Source of the DNA: Muribaculaceae bacterium Isolate-110 (HZI)
Lineage (GTDB): Bacteria > Bacteroidota > Bacteroidia > Bacteroidales > Muribaculaceae
Assembly: GCA_003762875.1 (NCBI GenBank)
Contig: RIBL01000002.1
Span: forward strand, 62,001 to 126,000
Reading direction: 5' to 3'
DNA length: 64,000 nucleotides
The notes under the pieces are model-generated. The model was given only the letters and a program-made list of their open reading frames with translations. It ran no database searches and was not told the origin of the DNA. Position 1 is the stretch's first letter; each line of letters starts with the position of its first letter. The translations under genes were made by a program, and so were the position numbers. Shown piece after piece: positions 35,222 to 44,673 of this stretch.

Positions 35222-36529
35222 ATGACACATCAGATGATACAACACCCAGCCCGTCTGCTCACACTGTTGGTGAGCTTATTTGTAACAATAGCCTCACAGG
35301 CTATGACAGTTGACGAAGTGCCCAACGTACACGTAGCCTCACGCACACGCTACGTTTCAAATCCCTCAGGAGTGCTCTCGCCACAGACCGAAGCACGTCT
35401 CAACATGGCTATCGCCGACCTGTGGGACAAGAGTTCGGTCGAACTTGTAGTGGTGGCCATCGACAGCATCGACCCCTCGATGACACCCGAAGAGTTTGCC
35501 ACCGCGCTGTTTGAGAAATGGGGCATAGGCAAAAGCGACAAAGACAACGGACTGCTCCTGCTGGTGGCCCGCGATGACAGAAAAGTACAGATACGAACAG
35601 GCTACGGTGTGGAGGGCGCGGTGCCCGACATCATAGCCGGACGCATCATCCGCGAGAACATGTATCCTTATTTCCGTAACGGCGACTATGATGGAGGTGT
35701 CGAGGCCGCCGTGGCCCGACTCTCGGAGGTAATCCTCGACCCGTCGGTGCGCGACGAGCTCATGTCGGGACAGGCCAACGACAGCCGCGTAGCCACGGGC
35801 ATATCGGATTTCAACGGCGAAGAGGTGTTTGCCTTCTTTCTCAAGATAGCCGGCTTCATCGCCGCAATCATGCTTGCGATAGTCATCTACTTCATCATCA
35901 AGACGCGCCATGTCGACGACGTGGAGCGTTGGCGTCGTCTCAACACCCTGTGGCTCCCGGCGGCCATCGTGGCCTTTGTCACGCTCGGACTCGGCGTCAT
36001 CCCGTTTGGTCTGCTCTCATGGAAGATGTATCGCGTAAGACGCCACAAGCGCGTGTGCTCACACTGCGGCACCCGCATGAAACTTATCGATGAGGTGCAC
36101 GACAACGACTACCTCTCCCCCTCGCAGGACCTCGAGGAGCGGCTCAACTCGGTGGACTATGATGTGTGGCACTGCCCGCAGTGTGCCCAGACCGACATCT
36201 ACCCATATGTCAACCGTTCCACACGTTTCATAGAGTGTCCGCGCTGCCATGCCCGCACCATGAGCCTGTCTGACCGCCGCATACTGCGCCCGGCCACCAC
36301 ACGCAGCCAGGGCGAGGGCGTGGACATATATTATTGCCGCAACTGTGGCAACCACACCGAGAAACGATTTAAAATCGAACGCAAACGCGACGACAGCGCG
36401 CTCGCAGCCGGAGCTATACTCGGCAGCACGCTTGGCGGACGCGGAGGCGGCATGGGCGGAGGCTCCTTCGGAGGAGGCTCGTTCGGAGGCGGTCACACCG
36501 GAGGCGGCGGTGCCGGCGGCAGTTGGTAA
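35222..36529 (+). CDS. TPM-domain membrane protein with zinc-ribbon region and Gly-rich tail
   Basis: A 435-residue protein with a signal peptide (about residues 1-28; ATG at 35234 is an alternative start). A TPM domain (about 40-170; NPSGVLSPQTEARLNMAI, VQIRTGYGVEGAVPDIIAG) is followed by two hydrophobic segments (around 205-260), a cysteine-rich region with CSHCG, CPQC, CPRC and CRNCG pairs that look like two zinc ribbons, and a Gly/Ser-rich C-terminus ending in SW. TPM proteins are linked to photosystem repair in plants and are of unknown role in bacteria. The Gly tail is typical of the YgcG subfamily. Confidence 0.88.
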   Translation: MTHQMIQHPARLLTLLVSLFVTIASQAMTVDEVPNVHVASRTRYVSNPSGVLSPQTEARLNMAIADLWDKSSVELVVVAIDSIDPSMTPEEFATALFEKWGIGKSDKDNGLLLLVARDDRKVQIRTGYGVEGAVPDIIAGRIIRENMYPYFRNGDYDGGVEAAVARLSEVILDPSVRDELMSGQANDSRVATGISDFNGEEVFAFFLKIAGFIAAIMLAIVIYFIIKTRHVDDVERWRRLNTLWLPAAIVAFVTLGLGVIPFGLLSWKMYRVRRHKRVCSHCGTRMKLIDEVHDNDYLSPSQDLEERLNSVDYDVWHCPQCAQTDIYPYVNRSTRFIECPRCHARTMSLSDRRILRPATTRSQGEGVDIYYCRNCGNHTEKRFKIERKRDDSALAAGAILGSTLGGRGGGMGGGSFGGGSFGGGHTGGGGAGGSW

Positions 36530-36615
36530 AAAACGCGTCAGCCCAAAAGACATCTGAAAGAGCCGCCACGAAAAAAAGTTTTCAACATTTTAACACGTTT
36601 TGTTACTATCCGGCA

Positions 36616-36645
36616 TTGATTTTCGGCATATTTTTTCTTACTTTG
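36616..36645 (+). promoter_or_regulatory. Promoter of the parA operon
   Basis: TTG (36616-36618), a 19-base spacer and TTACTTTG (36638-36645), one mismatch to TAnnTTTG. ParA begins 64 bases downstream. Confidence 0.5.
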
Positions 36646-36708
36646 CATATTCAAATCACGCGCTCAGAGTCAAATACTTGGCCCAGCGCGGCACGCTAAA
36701 CCGAAGAA

Positions 36709-37473
36709 ATGAGTAAAATCATCGCCATAGCCAATCAGAAAGGCGGAGTGGGTAAAACCACCACCACCATCAATCTCGCGGCCTCACTCGCGGCCGAGGG
36801 TAAACACACACTCATCATCGACGCCGACCCGCAGGCCAACGCCACATCGGGCTACGGCATTGACCCCAAAAAAATGCCGTCGTCAATCTATGAGTGCCTT
36901 GTCGACGACTATCCCATGGACGGCTCGCAGGTGGCCACATGCTGCGAGCGTCTTGATCTGGTGGGCTCACGCATCGACCTGGCCGGAGCCGAGATAGAGC
37001 TTATAAACAAACAGGCACGCGAAAACGTGCTCAAAAAAGCCATCGCCCCGCTGGCGCAGAAATATGACTACATACTCATAGACTGCTCCCCCTCGCTCGG
37101 ACTCATCACCGTCAACGCCCTTACAGCCGCAGACTCTGTGATAATACCCGTGCAGGCCGAATATTTCGCACTCGAAGGCATCACCAAGCTGCTCAACACC
37201 ATCCGCATCATCAAGTCGCGGCTCAACCCGTCGCTCGAAATCGAGGGATTTCTGCTCACGATGTATGACGCACGTCTGCGCCTGGCCAACCAGATATACG
37301 AGGAGCTCAAAGGCCACTTCGGAGCCATGGTGTTCGACACAGTGATACCCCGCAACATACGTCTGAGCGAAGCCCCGAGCCACGGTCTGCCCGTCATACT
37401 CTACGACCCGCTGTCACGCGGAGCCACATCACACATCTCTCTGGCCAAGGAGCTGATAGCCAAAAACTCATGA
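36709..37473 (+). CDS. parA: Chromosome partitioning ATPase ParA (Soj)
   Basis: A 254-residue ParA with the deviant Walker A KGGVGKTTTTINLA near the N-terminus, a DADPQANAT motif, IDCSPSLGLITVNAL (Walker B) and a C-terminal NIRLSEAPSHGLPVILYD. It binds ATP and non-specific DNA and moves ParB-parS complexes to segregate the chromosome. ParB follows 48 bases later. The chromosomal type is indicated by its short N-terminus without a helix-turn-helix. Confidence 0.97.
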   Translation: MSKIIAIANQKGGVGKTTTTINLAASLAAEGKHTLIIDADPQANATSGYGIDPKKMPSSIYECLVDDYPMDGSQVATCCERLDLVGSRIDLAGAEIELINKQARENVLKKAIAPLAQKYDYILIDCSPSLGLITVNALTAADSVIIPVQAEYFALEGITKLLNTIRIIKSRLNPSLEIEGFLLTMYDARLRLANQIYEELKGHFGAMVFDTVIPRNIRLSEAPSHGLPVILYDPLSRGATSHISLAKELIAKNS

Positions 37474-37521
37474 GAGCCTAACGCCTCACATCATTAACAG
37501 AATCTCACCCACGACCGAAAT

Positions 37522-38409
37522 ATGCCACCAAGCAAACGACCCGCCCTCGGACGCGGACTCGACTCACTCATAGCCATGGACGACGCGCCCGCACGCGACG
37601 CCTCGGCAATCAACGAAATCGAAATCTCACGCATCTCGCCCAACCCCGACCAGCCCCGTACGATTTTTGACGAAGAGGCTCTTGAGGAGCTGAGCCGCTC
37701 GGTACGCGAATATGGCATCATACAGCCCATATCGCTGCGCAAGACAGGTCCCGACACCTATCAGATCATAGCCGGCGAACGACGCTACCGTGCCGCCCTC
37801 ATGGCCGGACTCTCCACCGTGCCGGCCTACATACGCACGGCCGACGACGCCACAATGACCGAGATGGCTCTCATCGAAAACATACAGCGCGAGGACCTCA
37901 ACGCCATAGAGATAGCACTGACATTCAAGAAACTCATCGACCGCTACGATCTGACACAGGAGCGACTGAGCGAACGCATAGGCAAAAAGCGCGCCACAGT
38001 GGCCAACTTTCTGCGTCTGCTGCGTCTGCCGGCCGAGGTGCAGCTCGGACTGCGCGACCGCCGCATCGACATGGGCCACGCACGCGCCCTGCTGAGCATC
38101 GACGACCCCAAGCTGCAACTGAAACTCTACAACGAGATACTCGCCCAAGGCCTGTCGGTTAGACGTGTCGAGGAGCTTGCAAAAAAATATCAGCAGACCG
38201 CGCTCAACGGTGAAAATCCCCCCAAAAAGGATGACAAAAGGTTTTCTAACAAAGATTTTGATATTTTAAGAGACCACCTCTCACACCGCTTCTCGACCCC
38301 CGTGAAAGTGTCGTGTGACGCTTCAGGCAAGGGAAAAATCTCCTTCGCGTTTCGCAACGATGATGAACTACAAAGATTAATTGCTATCTTTGACACAGCA
38401 AAACAGTAA
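37522..38409 (+). CDS. parB: Chromosome partitioning protein ParB
   Basis: A 295-residue ParB with the N-terminal ALGRGLDSLI segment, the CTPase/partition domain (IRPNPDQP-like ISPNPDQPRTIFDEEALEEL, then IIAGERRYRAALMAGL), the helix-turn-helix (LTQERLSERIGKKRATVANFLRLLRLP) and a C-terminal dimerisation region. It binds parS. No clear parS with the general consensus was found in this window; a CACGTG palindrome at 25084-25104 was considered. Confidence 0.96.
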   Translation: MPPSKRPALGRGLDSLIAMDDAPARDASAINEIEISRISPNPDQPRTIFDEEALEELSRSVREYGIIQPISLRKTGPDTYQIIAGERRYRAALMAGLSTVPAYIRTADDATMTEMALIENIQREDLNAIEIALTFKKLIDRYDLTQERLSERIGKKRATVANFLRLLRLPAEVQLGLRDRRIDMGHARALLSIDDPKLQLKLYNEILAQGLSVRRVEELAKKYQQTALNGENPPKKDDKRFSNKDFDILRDHLSHRFSTPVKVSCDASGKGKISFAFRNDDELQRLIAIFDTAKQ

Positions 38410-38418
38410 CCCCACACA

Positions 38419-39303
38419 ATGTATCCCTGCAAGGAAACTAAAGCTACATATATACGTCACTCCATAGCGGCTCCGGTCATCGCACTCCTGTTTGCGTTTG
38501 CCGGGTCATTGGGTGTATACGCACAGGCCTCGGAGCCCGAGGCCACCACACCCGAGACACCGGCGGTCACAGCCGACGAGCCCGTAAGCGACACCCCGCG
38601 GAGCAACCGTCCGGTGCGTCCGCAACGCCGCCCCACCTCGCCCATCAGTGAGATGCCCGACTCCATATCGCTTGGCCGGCCTTCGGGAGAGCCCTACATG
38701 ATCGTTGGCGACAGTCTCGCAGTCTCGGGCGACTCGCTTGCCCTGATTCCGGCCGACTCTGTGATGGTAGTCCCGTCGGAGTACGCCGAACGCCGGTTTG
38801 AATTCATGCCCGACCCGACCAAAGCCGTGTGGATGTCGGCACTGTTTCCCGGCCTCGGCCAGCTCTACAACCGCCGCTACTGGAAACTGCCCATCGTCAT
38901 CGGAGCATTCATGGGACTCGGCTACGCCACCTCATGGAACAATACCATGCTCAGCGACTACACCACGGCCTACAGCGACATCATGGACAACGACCCGACT
39001 ACCAAGAGCTACATGGACTTTTTCGCCCCTACCGTCAAGGAAGAGGACCTCGACCATGCATGGCTCACCAGTCTGTTGCGTACCCGCAAAAACTATTTCA
39101 GGCGCAACCGCGACCTGTGTATCATATGTATGGTAGGCGTCTATCTGCTGGCAATGGTCGACGCTTATGTCGACGCACAATTGGCACATTTTGATATAAG
39201 TCCGTCGCTGTCGATGGACGTCGCGCCGGCACTGATGAACAATGACCTGCGCAACGGCTCTACGCGCCCGAGTATCGGGCTATACTGGGCCTTGAATTTC
39301 TGA
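38419..39303 (+). CDS. DUF5683 family envelope protein
   Basis: A 294-residue protein with an N-terminal signal segment (hydrophobic residues about 17-34), a Pro/Thr-rich disordered region (to about 100) and a DUF5683 domain (about 125-285). That domain has the characteristic KAVWMSALFPGLGQLYNRRYWK, a following hydrophobic stretch (LPIVIGAFMGLGYATSW) and the segment FRRNRDLCIICMVGVYLLAMVDAYVDAQL. Its position directly after parB and before a lytic transglycosylase is a recurring order in Bacteroidetes; the function is unknown. Confidence 0.87.
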   Translation: MYPCKETKATYIRHSIAAPVIALLFAFAGSLGVYAQASEPEATTPETPAVTADEPVSDTPRSNRPVRPQRRPTSPISEMPDSISLGRPSGEPYMIVGDSLAVSGDSLALIPADSVMVVPSEYAERRFEFMPDPTKAVWMSALFPGLGQLYNRRYWKLPIVIGAFMGLGYATSWNNTMLSDYTTAYSDIMDNDPTTKSYMDFFAPTVKEEDLDHAWLTSLLRTRKNYFRRNRDLCIICMVGVYLLAMVDAYVDAQLAHFDISPSLSMDVAPALMNNDLRNGSTRPSIGLYWALNF

Positions 39304-39392
39304 AACAATCACCACATCCATTCATCCCCGCTCCCGCATGAGGCAATCATCCGGCAAGAGTGCGGAAAGTCAACATATCACTCCATCCAACG

Positions 39393-41174
39393 ATGAAACA
39401 AACCTTTATAACTCTGATTCTCGGACTGAGCGGCAGCCTTATGGTTTCGGCCGCCTCACTGCCATCAATACTCGAACTTCGTCACTCCATCACCGACGAC
39501 AATATCATAGCCCCCGAGAGTTTCGAGACACAGACACGACTGCTTGAGGAGAACTTCTATCTGAAAAACTACGTGGTGCCCGGCATCGACACCGGCAACT
39601 CAACCACAGCCACCGCCATCGAGTATGAGCAGCGTCTGGCCAAGCTGCCTACAGTGATAGACCTTCCCTACAACTCGATAGTAGGCAACTATATAGACAT
39701 GTATCTCACACGCAAGCGAGGCCTTGTGGCCGACATGCTCGCGCTTCACAATTATTACGGACGTTTCTTTGAGGAGGAGCTACTCAAGGAAGGGATGCCC
39801 CTCGAGCTGGAATATCTTCCCGTCATCGAATCGGCCATCAACCCCAACGCCGTGTCGCGCGCCGGAGCCGTAGGCCTGTGGCAGTTCATGCCCGCGACAG
39901 CCAAAGGACTGGGCATGGAAATCAACTCGCTCGTCGACGAACGCCGCGACCCGCGCATATCCTCGCGCAACGCCGCCCGCTATCTCAAGCAGCTACATGA
40001 CATCTACAACGACTGGTCGCTCGCCATCGCCGCCTATAACTGCGGCCCCGGCAACGTCAACAAAGCCCTGCGCCGTGCAAGCGGTGACAGCGAGGAAATT
40101 AAGGACGAGAAAAAAGATTTCTGGGAGATATACAACTATCTGCCCGCCGAGACACGCGGATATGTGCCAGCATTCATCGCCGCCAACTACGTGATGAACT
40201 ATTACCGCCAGCACGGCATCTCGCCCACAATTGTGAAACGTCATCTCACCACTGACACCGTGCGCATCGACAAGAATGTGCACTTCAACCAGATAGCCTC
40301 GGTGCTCAACATTCCGGTCGAAGAGATAAGGATGCTCAACCCCCAGTTTCTGAAAGACCAGATACCCGGCGCATACCGCCCCTACTATCTCACACTGCCC
40401 ACCCAGCAGTGTCTGAGCTACATCATGAGCGAGAAAAGAATACTCGATTATGACAAGGACCTCTATGCCCGCCGCACTACCGCCGAGCCCGGCGGTAGTG
40501 CGGGCGAAAGCTCGATAATAACCTCTGACGGCGGCAAGGCCAACCTTGCCAACGCAAGCCGCCAGTCGGACAACGCCGAGACCAACCACGAGATAGCCAC
40601 ACAGGCCACCGAGCGCACCGTGATCAAGATCCACGAGGTGCAGCGCGGTGAAAATCTGCGTGACATAGCCAAGATGTATGCCGTATCGGCCACCGACATC
40701 AAACGCTGGAACAAACTGCGCGCCGGCAAGGTCAAGGAGGGCGACCGCCTGACCATCGAGGTCGTGGAGCATATCACTCCCGACGAAGTGCATGTGGTGG
40801 CCGCTCCAGAGGTGGCACAGGTATTCCCCAAGGACAACACCGACACATCAGCAGAAGCCAAAGCCGACTCCAAGGCCGAGACCACCGAGACCAAAGCTGC
40901 TCCGGCAAAGCCAAAAGAAAACACCCAGCGCACCAAGGCCACTCACACCACTACCCACAAGGTGAAAAAGGGTGACACACTCGACCGTATAGCACGCAAA
41001 TACGGCACCACCGTAGCAGCCATTCAGGCTGCCAACGGCATGCAGAAAAACAACACTCGCATACAGATAGGCCAGAGACTGAAGATACCCGCCAAGGGCA
41101 GCGCGGCCTCGACCACAAAAAAATCGACCGCAAAAAAATCGACAAAACGCAAGGCAGCACGCCCCAGAAAGTGA
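39393..41174 (+). CDS. MltD-like lytic transglycosylase with LysM domains
   Basis: The start at ATG 39393 gives 593 residues with a signal peptide (MKQTFITLILGLSGSLMVSA). The lytic transglycosylase domain (about 90-250) carries the catalytic Glu in YLPVIESAINPNAVS, then GAVGLWQFMPATAKGLG and IAAYNCGPGNVNKAL. Two clear LysM units follow near the C-terminus (IHEVQRGENLRDIAKMYAVS and HKVKKGDTLDRIARKYGTTV), with a weaker one before them, and a Lys-rich tail. It cuts peptidoglycan between MurNAc and GlcNAc to form the 1,6-anhydro product, a source of the sugars salvaged by the genes at 8.2-10.3 kb. Confidence 0.93.
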   Translation: MKQTFITLILGLSGSLMVSAASLPSILELRHSITDDNIIAPESFETQTRLLEENFYLKNYVVPGIDTGNSTTATAIEYEQRLAKLPTVIDLPYNSIVGNYIDMYLTRKRGLVADMLALHNYYGRFFEEELLKEGMPLELEYLPVIESAINPNAVSRAGAVGLWQFMPATAKGLGMEINSLVDERRDPRISSRNAARYLKQLHDIYNDWSLAIAAYNCGPGNVNKALRRASGDSEEIKDEKKDFWEIYNYLPAETRGYVPAFIAANYVMNYYRQHGISPTIVKRHLTTDTVRIDKNVHFNQIASVLNIPVEEIRMLNPQFLKDQIPGAYRPYYLTLPTQQCLSYIMSEKRILDYDKDLYARRTTAEPGGSAGESSIITSDGGKANLANASRQSDNAETNHEIATQATERTVIKIHEVQRGENLRDIAKMYAVSATDIKRWNKLRAGKVKEGDRLTIEVVEHITPDEVHVVAAPEVAQVFPKDNTDTSAEAKADSKAETTETKAAPAKPKENTQRTKATHTTTHKVKKGDTLDRIARKYGTTVAAIQAANGMQKNNTRIQIGQRLKIPAKGSAASTTKKSTAKKSTKRKAARPRK

Positions 41175-41191
41175 AAATCCCGACCGATTAG

Positions 41192-42541
41192 ATGAAAGAC
41201 AACCGCACCCAATTTGCCACACGATTAGGAGTAATAGCCACCACCGTAGGCTCGGCCGTAGGGCTGGGAAATATATGGCGATTTCCGTATGAGGCAGGGG
41301 TGCACGGCGGCGGAGCCTTTCTGATAATCGACCTGTTTTTCATATTTATAATAGGTGTTCCGGTGGTGTGTGCCGAGTTTATCATCGGCCGTCACACGGG
41401 GTCAAACATACGCGGAGCCTTCCGCGTTCTCGCGCCCGGCAAGCCTTGGGGACTGGTGAGCTATATCGGACTAGCCGCATCGGTGCTCATACTGAGCTTC
41501 TACTCCGTTGTGGCCGGATGGACCATGCACTACACGGTGAAATCGGCCGGAGGATTTACGGCCAGGATGACCGCCGACGCGCTCCATGCTCAGTTTGACA
41601 CCTTCGCCTCAAGCGATGTGCTGCCGGTGGTGTGGACACTGGTGTTTCTTGCCGTCAATTATTTCATACTCTCACACGGAGTGCGGAAAGGTATCGAACG
41701 CATGAGCAACATATTGATGCCCATGCTGTTTGTGATACTGCTGCTCTTCACCGTCAACTCGCTCACGATGCCAGGAGCGGCCGAGGGCATGAGATTTCTC
41801 TTCATGCCAGACTTCAGCGCAATCACCCCCTCAGTGGTGCTCGGAGCCATGGGACAGGCGTTTTTCTCGCTGAGTCTCGGACTTGGATGCCTCATCACCT
41901 ATTCGAGCTATTTCAAACGCGACACTCCGTTGCTGCGCACCTCGCTCATAACTGCCGGACTCGACACGCTCGTGGCCATATTAGCGGGCATAATTATCTT
42001 TCCGGCGGTGTTTACGTTCGGTCAGGAACCGGCCGCCGGGCCCAAACTGGTGTTTGAGGTCCTGCCGTCGATATTTGTCAACATGAGCGGCGGAGCCGTG
42101 TGGTCAACACTGTTTTTCCTGCTGCTGTTTCTCGCATCACTCACCTCGACCATCTCCATGGCCGAAATCACCATAGCCTATTTTGAAGAAGAGTTTGGGA
42201 TGTCGAGAAAAACGGCCACAGCCCTCAGCATAGGCATAGCCATGACACTCGGCATGCTCTGCGCGCTGTCGTTCGGGGCACTGGACGGGATTAAGATATT
42301 CGGCATGACACTGTTTGACCTGTTTGACTACACATCGTCCAACATATTGCTGCCCGTGGGAGGCATGATAATTTCGGTATTTGTCGGCTGGGTACTTGAC
42401 CGCTCGGTAGTGAAAGGCGAACTCACGGCCGGAGGAGGCCGCATCACAGCCATGGGTGTGAGATGCGTGGTGTTTTGCCTCAGATGGCTCGCCCCCGTAT
42501 GCATCGGGCTCGTATTTCTCTACGGCCTTGGGGTAGTGTGA
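41192..42541 (+). CDS. Sodium-dependent transporter, NSS/SNF family
   Basis: A 449-residue integral membrane protein with about 11-12 hydrophobic segments. It begins with the family signature ATTVGSAVGLGNIWRFPYEA in the first unwound helix, followed by GGGAFLIIDLFFIFIIGVPV. Family members such as LeuT couple sodium to uptake of amino acids; the substrate here is unknown. In related genomes the parAB-DUF5683-MltD series is often followed by relA/spoT, which is not seen here. No regulatory site was recognised. Confidence 0.92.
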   Translation: MKDNRTQFATRLGVIATTVGSAVGLGNIWRFPYEAGVHGGGAFLIIDLFFIFIIGVPVVCAEFIIGRHTGSNIRGAFRVLAPGKPWGLVSYIGLAASVLILSFYSVVAGWTMHYTVKSAGGFTARMTADALHAQFDTFASSDVLPVVWTLVFLAVNYFILSHGVRKGIERMSNILMPMLFVILLLFTVNSLTMPGAAEGMRFLFMPDFSAITPSVVLGAMGQAFFSLSLGLGCLITYSSYFKRDTPLLRTSLITAGLDTLVAILAGIIIFPAVFTFGQEPAAGPKLVFEVLPSIFVNMSGGAVWSTLFFLLLFLASLTSTISMAEITIAYFEEEFGMSRKTATALSIGIAMTLGMLCALSFGALDGIKIFGMTLFDLFDYTSSNILLPVGGMIISVFVGWVLDRSVVKGELTAGGGRITAMGVRCVVFCLRWLAPVCIGLVFLYGLGVV

Positions 42542-42582
42542 CGACATGTCGACTGCCAGCACTTGCAGCCGGACAATATGCA

Positions 42583-42788
42583 ACTCATAATAAATGAGTA
42601 GGTAAATGAGAGCGGGAATGTGGATTGAGGTGTTTTTTACGGAAAAATTTCTTTAATTAGAAAATAATCTTTTATCTTTGCATTTGAAAACTTGCAAGAT
42701 TGGAATGATGCGTCTCTACTCGAGCAAGTGAGTGGGACAATGCAGGATTTCACCTTACATATAAGACTGAGAATTAATACCATAAATC
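42583..42788 (+). other. Leader region of the methylmalonyl-CoA mutase operon
   Basis: A -7-like TATCTTTG lies at 42673-42680, about 108 bases before the mutA ATG, with no clear -33. A small hairpin ACTCAT/ATGAGT occurs at 42583-42599. The roughly 100-base leader shows no recognisable cobalamin riboswitch boxes. Confidence 0.45.
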
Positions 42789-44651
42789 ATGGCAGAAAAA
42801 AAAGAAAAATTGTTTGACCAGTTTCCTCCGATTTCCACTGCAGAATGGAAAGCTAAAGTGGAGGCTGACCTGAAAGGTGCACCCTTTGACAAAAAGCTCG
42901 TGTGGCGCACCAACGAGGGCTTCAATGTACAGCCCATGTACAGGCTCGAAGACATCGAAGACCTTGCCACCACAAATTCACTGCCGGGAGAGTATCCCTA
43001 TCTCCGCGGCACCCGCACCGATAATAACTGGCTTGTGCGCCAGGAAATTATCGCCGAGACACCCGCAGAAGCCAACCGCATAGCACTCGACGTGCTCACC
43101 AAGGGTGTGACTTCGCTCGGATTCAAGGTGCAGGCCCCGACAGCCGAGACAGTGGCCACACTGCTCCACGGCATCGACACCGCCAAGGTCGAAATCAACT
43201 TCAGTTGCTGCCTGAAAAAAGCTCTGCCTCTGGCCGAAGCCCTCGTGGCTTACGTGAAGGAGAACGGCACTGCCGAGACTTTTAAAGGCTCTATCGACTT
43301 CAACCCCTTCAAGAAACCTCTGCGCAAGGGTGCGACTTTTGCAGCCGACGAACTCGTGAAGATGGCCGGCGAACTGCTCGACGCCGTCAAGGACGTGCGC
43401 GGTCTGCGCGTGCTTGCAGTGGACAGCGACATGCTCAGCAACGCCGGTGCATACATATATCAGGAACTCGGATATGCTCTTGCTTGCGGAGCCGACTGGA
43501 TGAGCCTGCTCACCGAGGCCGGACGTAACGCATCGGAAGTGGCCTGCCGCATCAAGTTCAATATGGGCGTATCAAGCAACTTCTTCATGGAACTTGCAAA
43601 ATTCCGTGCCGCCCGCATGCTTTGGGCCCAGATTGTGGCCCAGTACAAGCCCGAGTGTGAGTGTGCCGCCAAGATGAAGGCCCACGCTACCACCTCGCGC
43701 TTCAACCAGACACTCTATGACGCACACGTCAACCTGCTGCGTAGCCAGACCGAATCAATGTCGGCCGCTCTCGCAGGTGTCGACTCGATAACCGTCACTC
43801 CGTTTGACGCACCGTTCAAGACTCCAGACGAATTTTCAGAGCGTATCGCCCGCAACCAGCAGCACCTGCTCAAAGAGGAGAGCCATCTTGACAAGGTAAT
43901 CGACCCCGCCGGCGGTTCGTATTACGTAGAGACCCTCACCGTGGCTATCGCCAAGGAGGCATGGAAGCTCTTCCTTGACGTAGAGGAGAAGGGCGGATTT
44001 CTCGCTTGCTGCAACGACGGAGAAGTACAGAAAGCCGTGCGCGAAAGTGCCGAAAAACGTCACACCGACGTGGCCAAGCGCAAGGAGATACTCCTTGGTA
44101 CCAACCAGTATCCCAACGTCAACGAAATGGCTGCCGACAAGATTGTAGAGCTTCAAGGCTCTGTGCCCTGCACATGCAACGGTGGAAATGGCTGCGAAAA
44201 CGAAGGTGGTCTTCCCACCAAGCGTGCGTCGAGCGACTTTGAGGACCTGCGTCTGGCCACCGAGGCAGCCGCCAAGCGTCCCAAGGTGTTTATGCTCACC
44301 ATCGGCAATCTCGCCATGCGTCTGGCCCGTGCCCAGTTCTCGGGCAACTTCTTCGGCTGTGCCGGCTATGAGATTATCGACAATCTCGGCTTCAACAGTG
44401 TGGAGGAAGGCGTGGACGCCGCTCTTGAGAAGGGTGCCGACATCGTGGTGCTCTGCTCAAGCGATGACGAGTATGCCGAATATGCTCCCGCCGCGTTCAA
44501 GTATCTCGACGGCCGTGCCGAGTTTGTAGTGGCCGGTGCGCCCGCATGCATGGACGATCTCAAGGCCCTGGGCATCAACGACTATGTACACGTGCGCTGC
44601 AATGTGCTCGAGACACTGCGTGACTTCAACAACCGTCTGCTCAACAAGTAA
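42789..44651 (+). CDS. mutA: Methylmalonyl-CoA mutase small (beta) subunit
   Basis: A 620-residue protein related to the large subunit but lacking the cobalamin-ligating DxHxxG sequence in its C-terminal Rossmann-like domain. The N-terminal TIM-barrel region (about 1-450) includes PYLRGTRTDNNWLVRQEI and FNMGVSSNFFMELAKFRAARMLWA; the C-terminal domain begins near KRPKVFMLTIGNLAMR. The subunit is structural and does not bind B12. It pairs with the gene 22 bases downstream, and both are needed for the reversible succinyl-CoA to methylmalonyl-CoA step in propionate formation. Confidence 0.94.
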   Translation: MAEKKEKLFDQFPPISTAEWKAKVEADLKGAPFDKKLVWRTNEGFNVQPMYRLEDIEDLATTNSLPGEYPYLRGTRTDNNWLVRQEIIAETPAEANRIALDVLTKGVTSLGFKVQAPTAETVATLLHGIDTAKVEINFSCCLKKALPLAEALVAYVKENGTAETFKGSIDFNPFKKPLRKGATFAADELVKMAGELLDAVKDVRGLRVLAVDSDMLSNAGAYIYQELGYALACGADWMSLLTEAGRNASEVACRIKFNMGVSSNFFMELAKFRAARMLWAQIVAQYKPECECAAKMKAHATTSRFNQTLYDAHVNLLRSQTESMSAALAGVDSITVTPFDAPFKTPDEFSERIARNQQHLLKEESHLDKVIDPAGGSYYVETLTVAIAKEAWKLFLDVEEKGGFLACCNDGEVQKAVRESAEKRHTDVAKRKEILLGTNQYPNVNEMAADKIVELQGSVPCTCNGGNGCENEGGLPTKRASSDFEDLRLATEAAAKRPKVFMLTIGNLAMRLARAQFSGNFFGCAGYEIIDNLGFNSVEEGVDAALEKGADIVVLCSSDDEYAEYAPAAFKYLDGRAEFVVAGAPACMDDLKALGINDYVHVRCNVLETLRDFNNRLLNK

Positions 44652-44673
44652 ACCATTCCATCCCCTATAAGAT

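Noticed and set aside
36530-38420. Replication origin near gyrA/parAB
   Set aside because: The gene set hinted at an origin region, but no dnaA, no DnaA-box cluster and no AT-rich unwinding region were recognised.
42542-42788. Cobalamin riboswitch in front of mutA
   Set aside because: A B12-dependent enzyme made this worth checking, but no conserved cobalamin boxes or compatible stems were seen; the only hairpin is a six-base stem.
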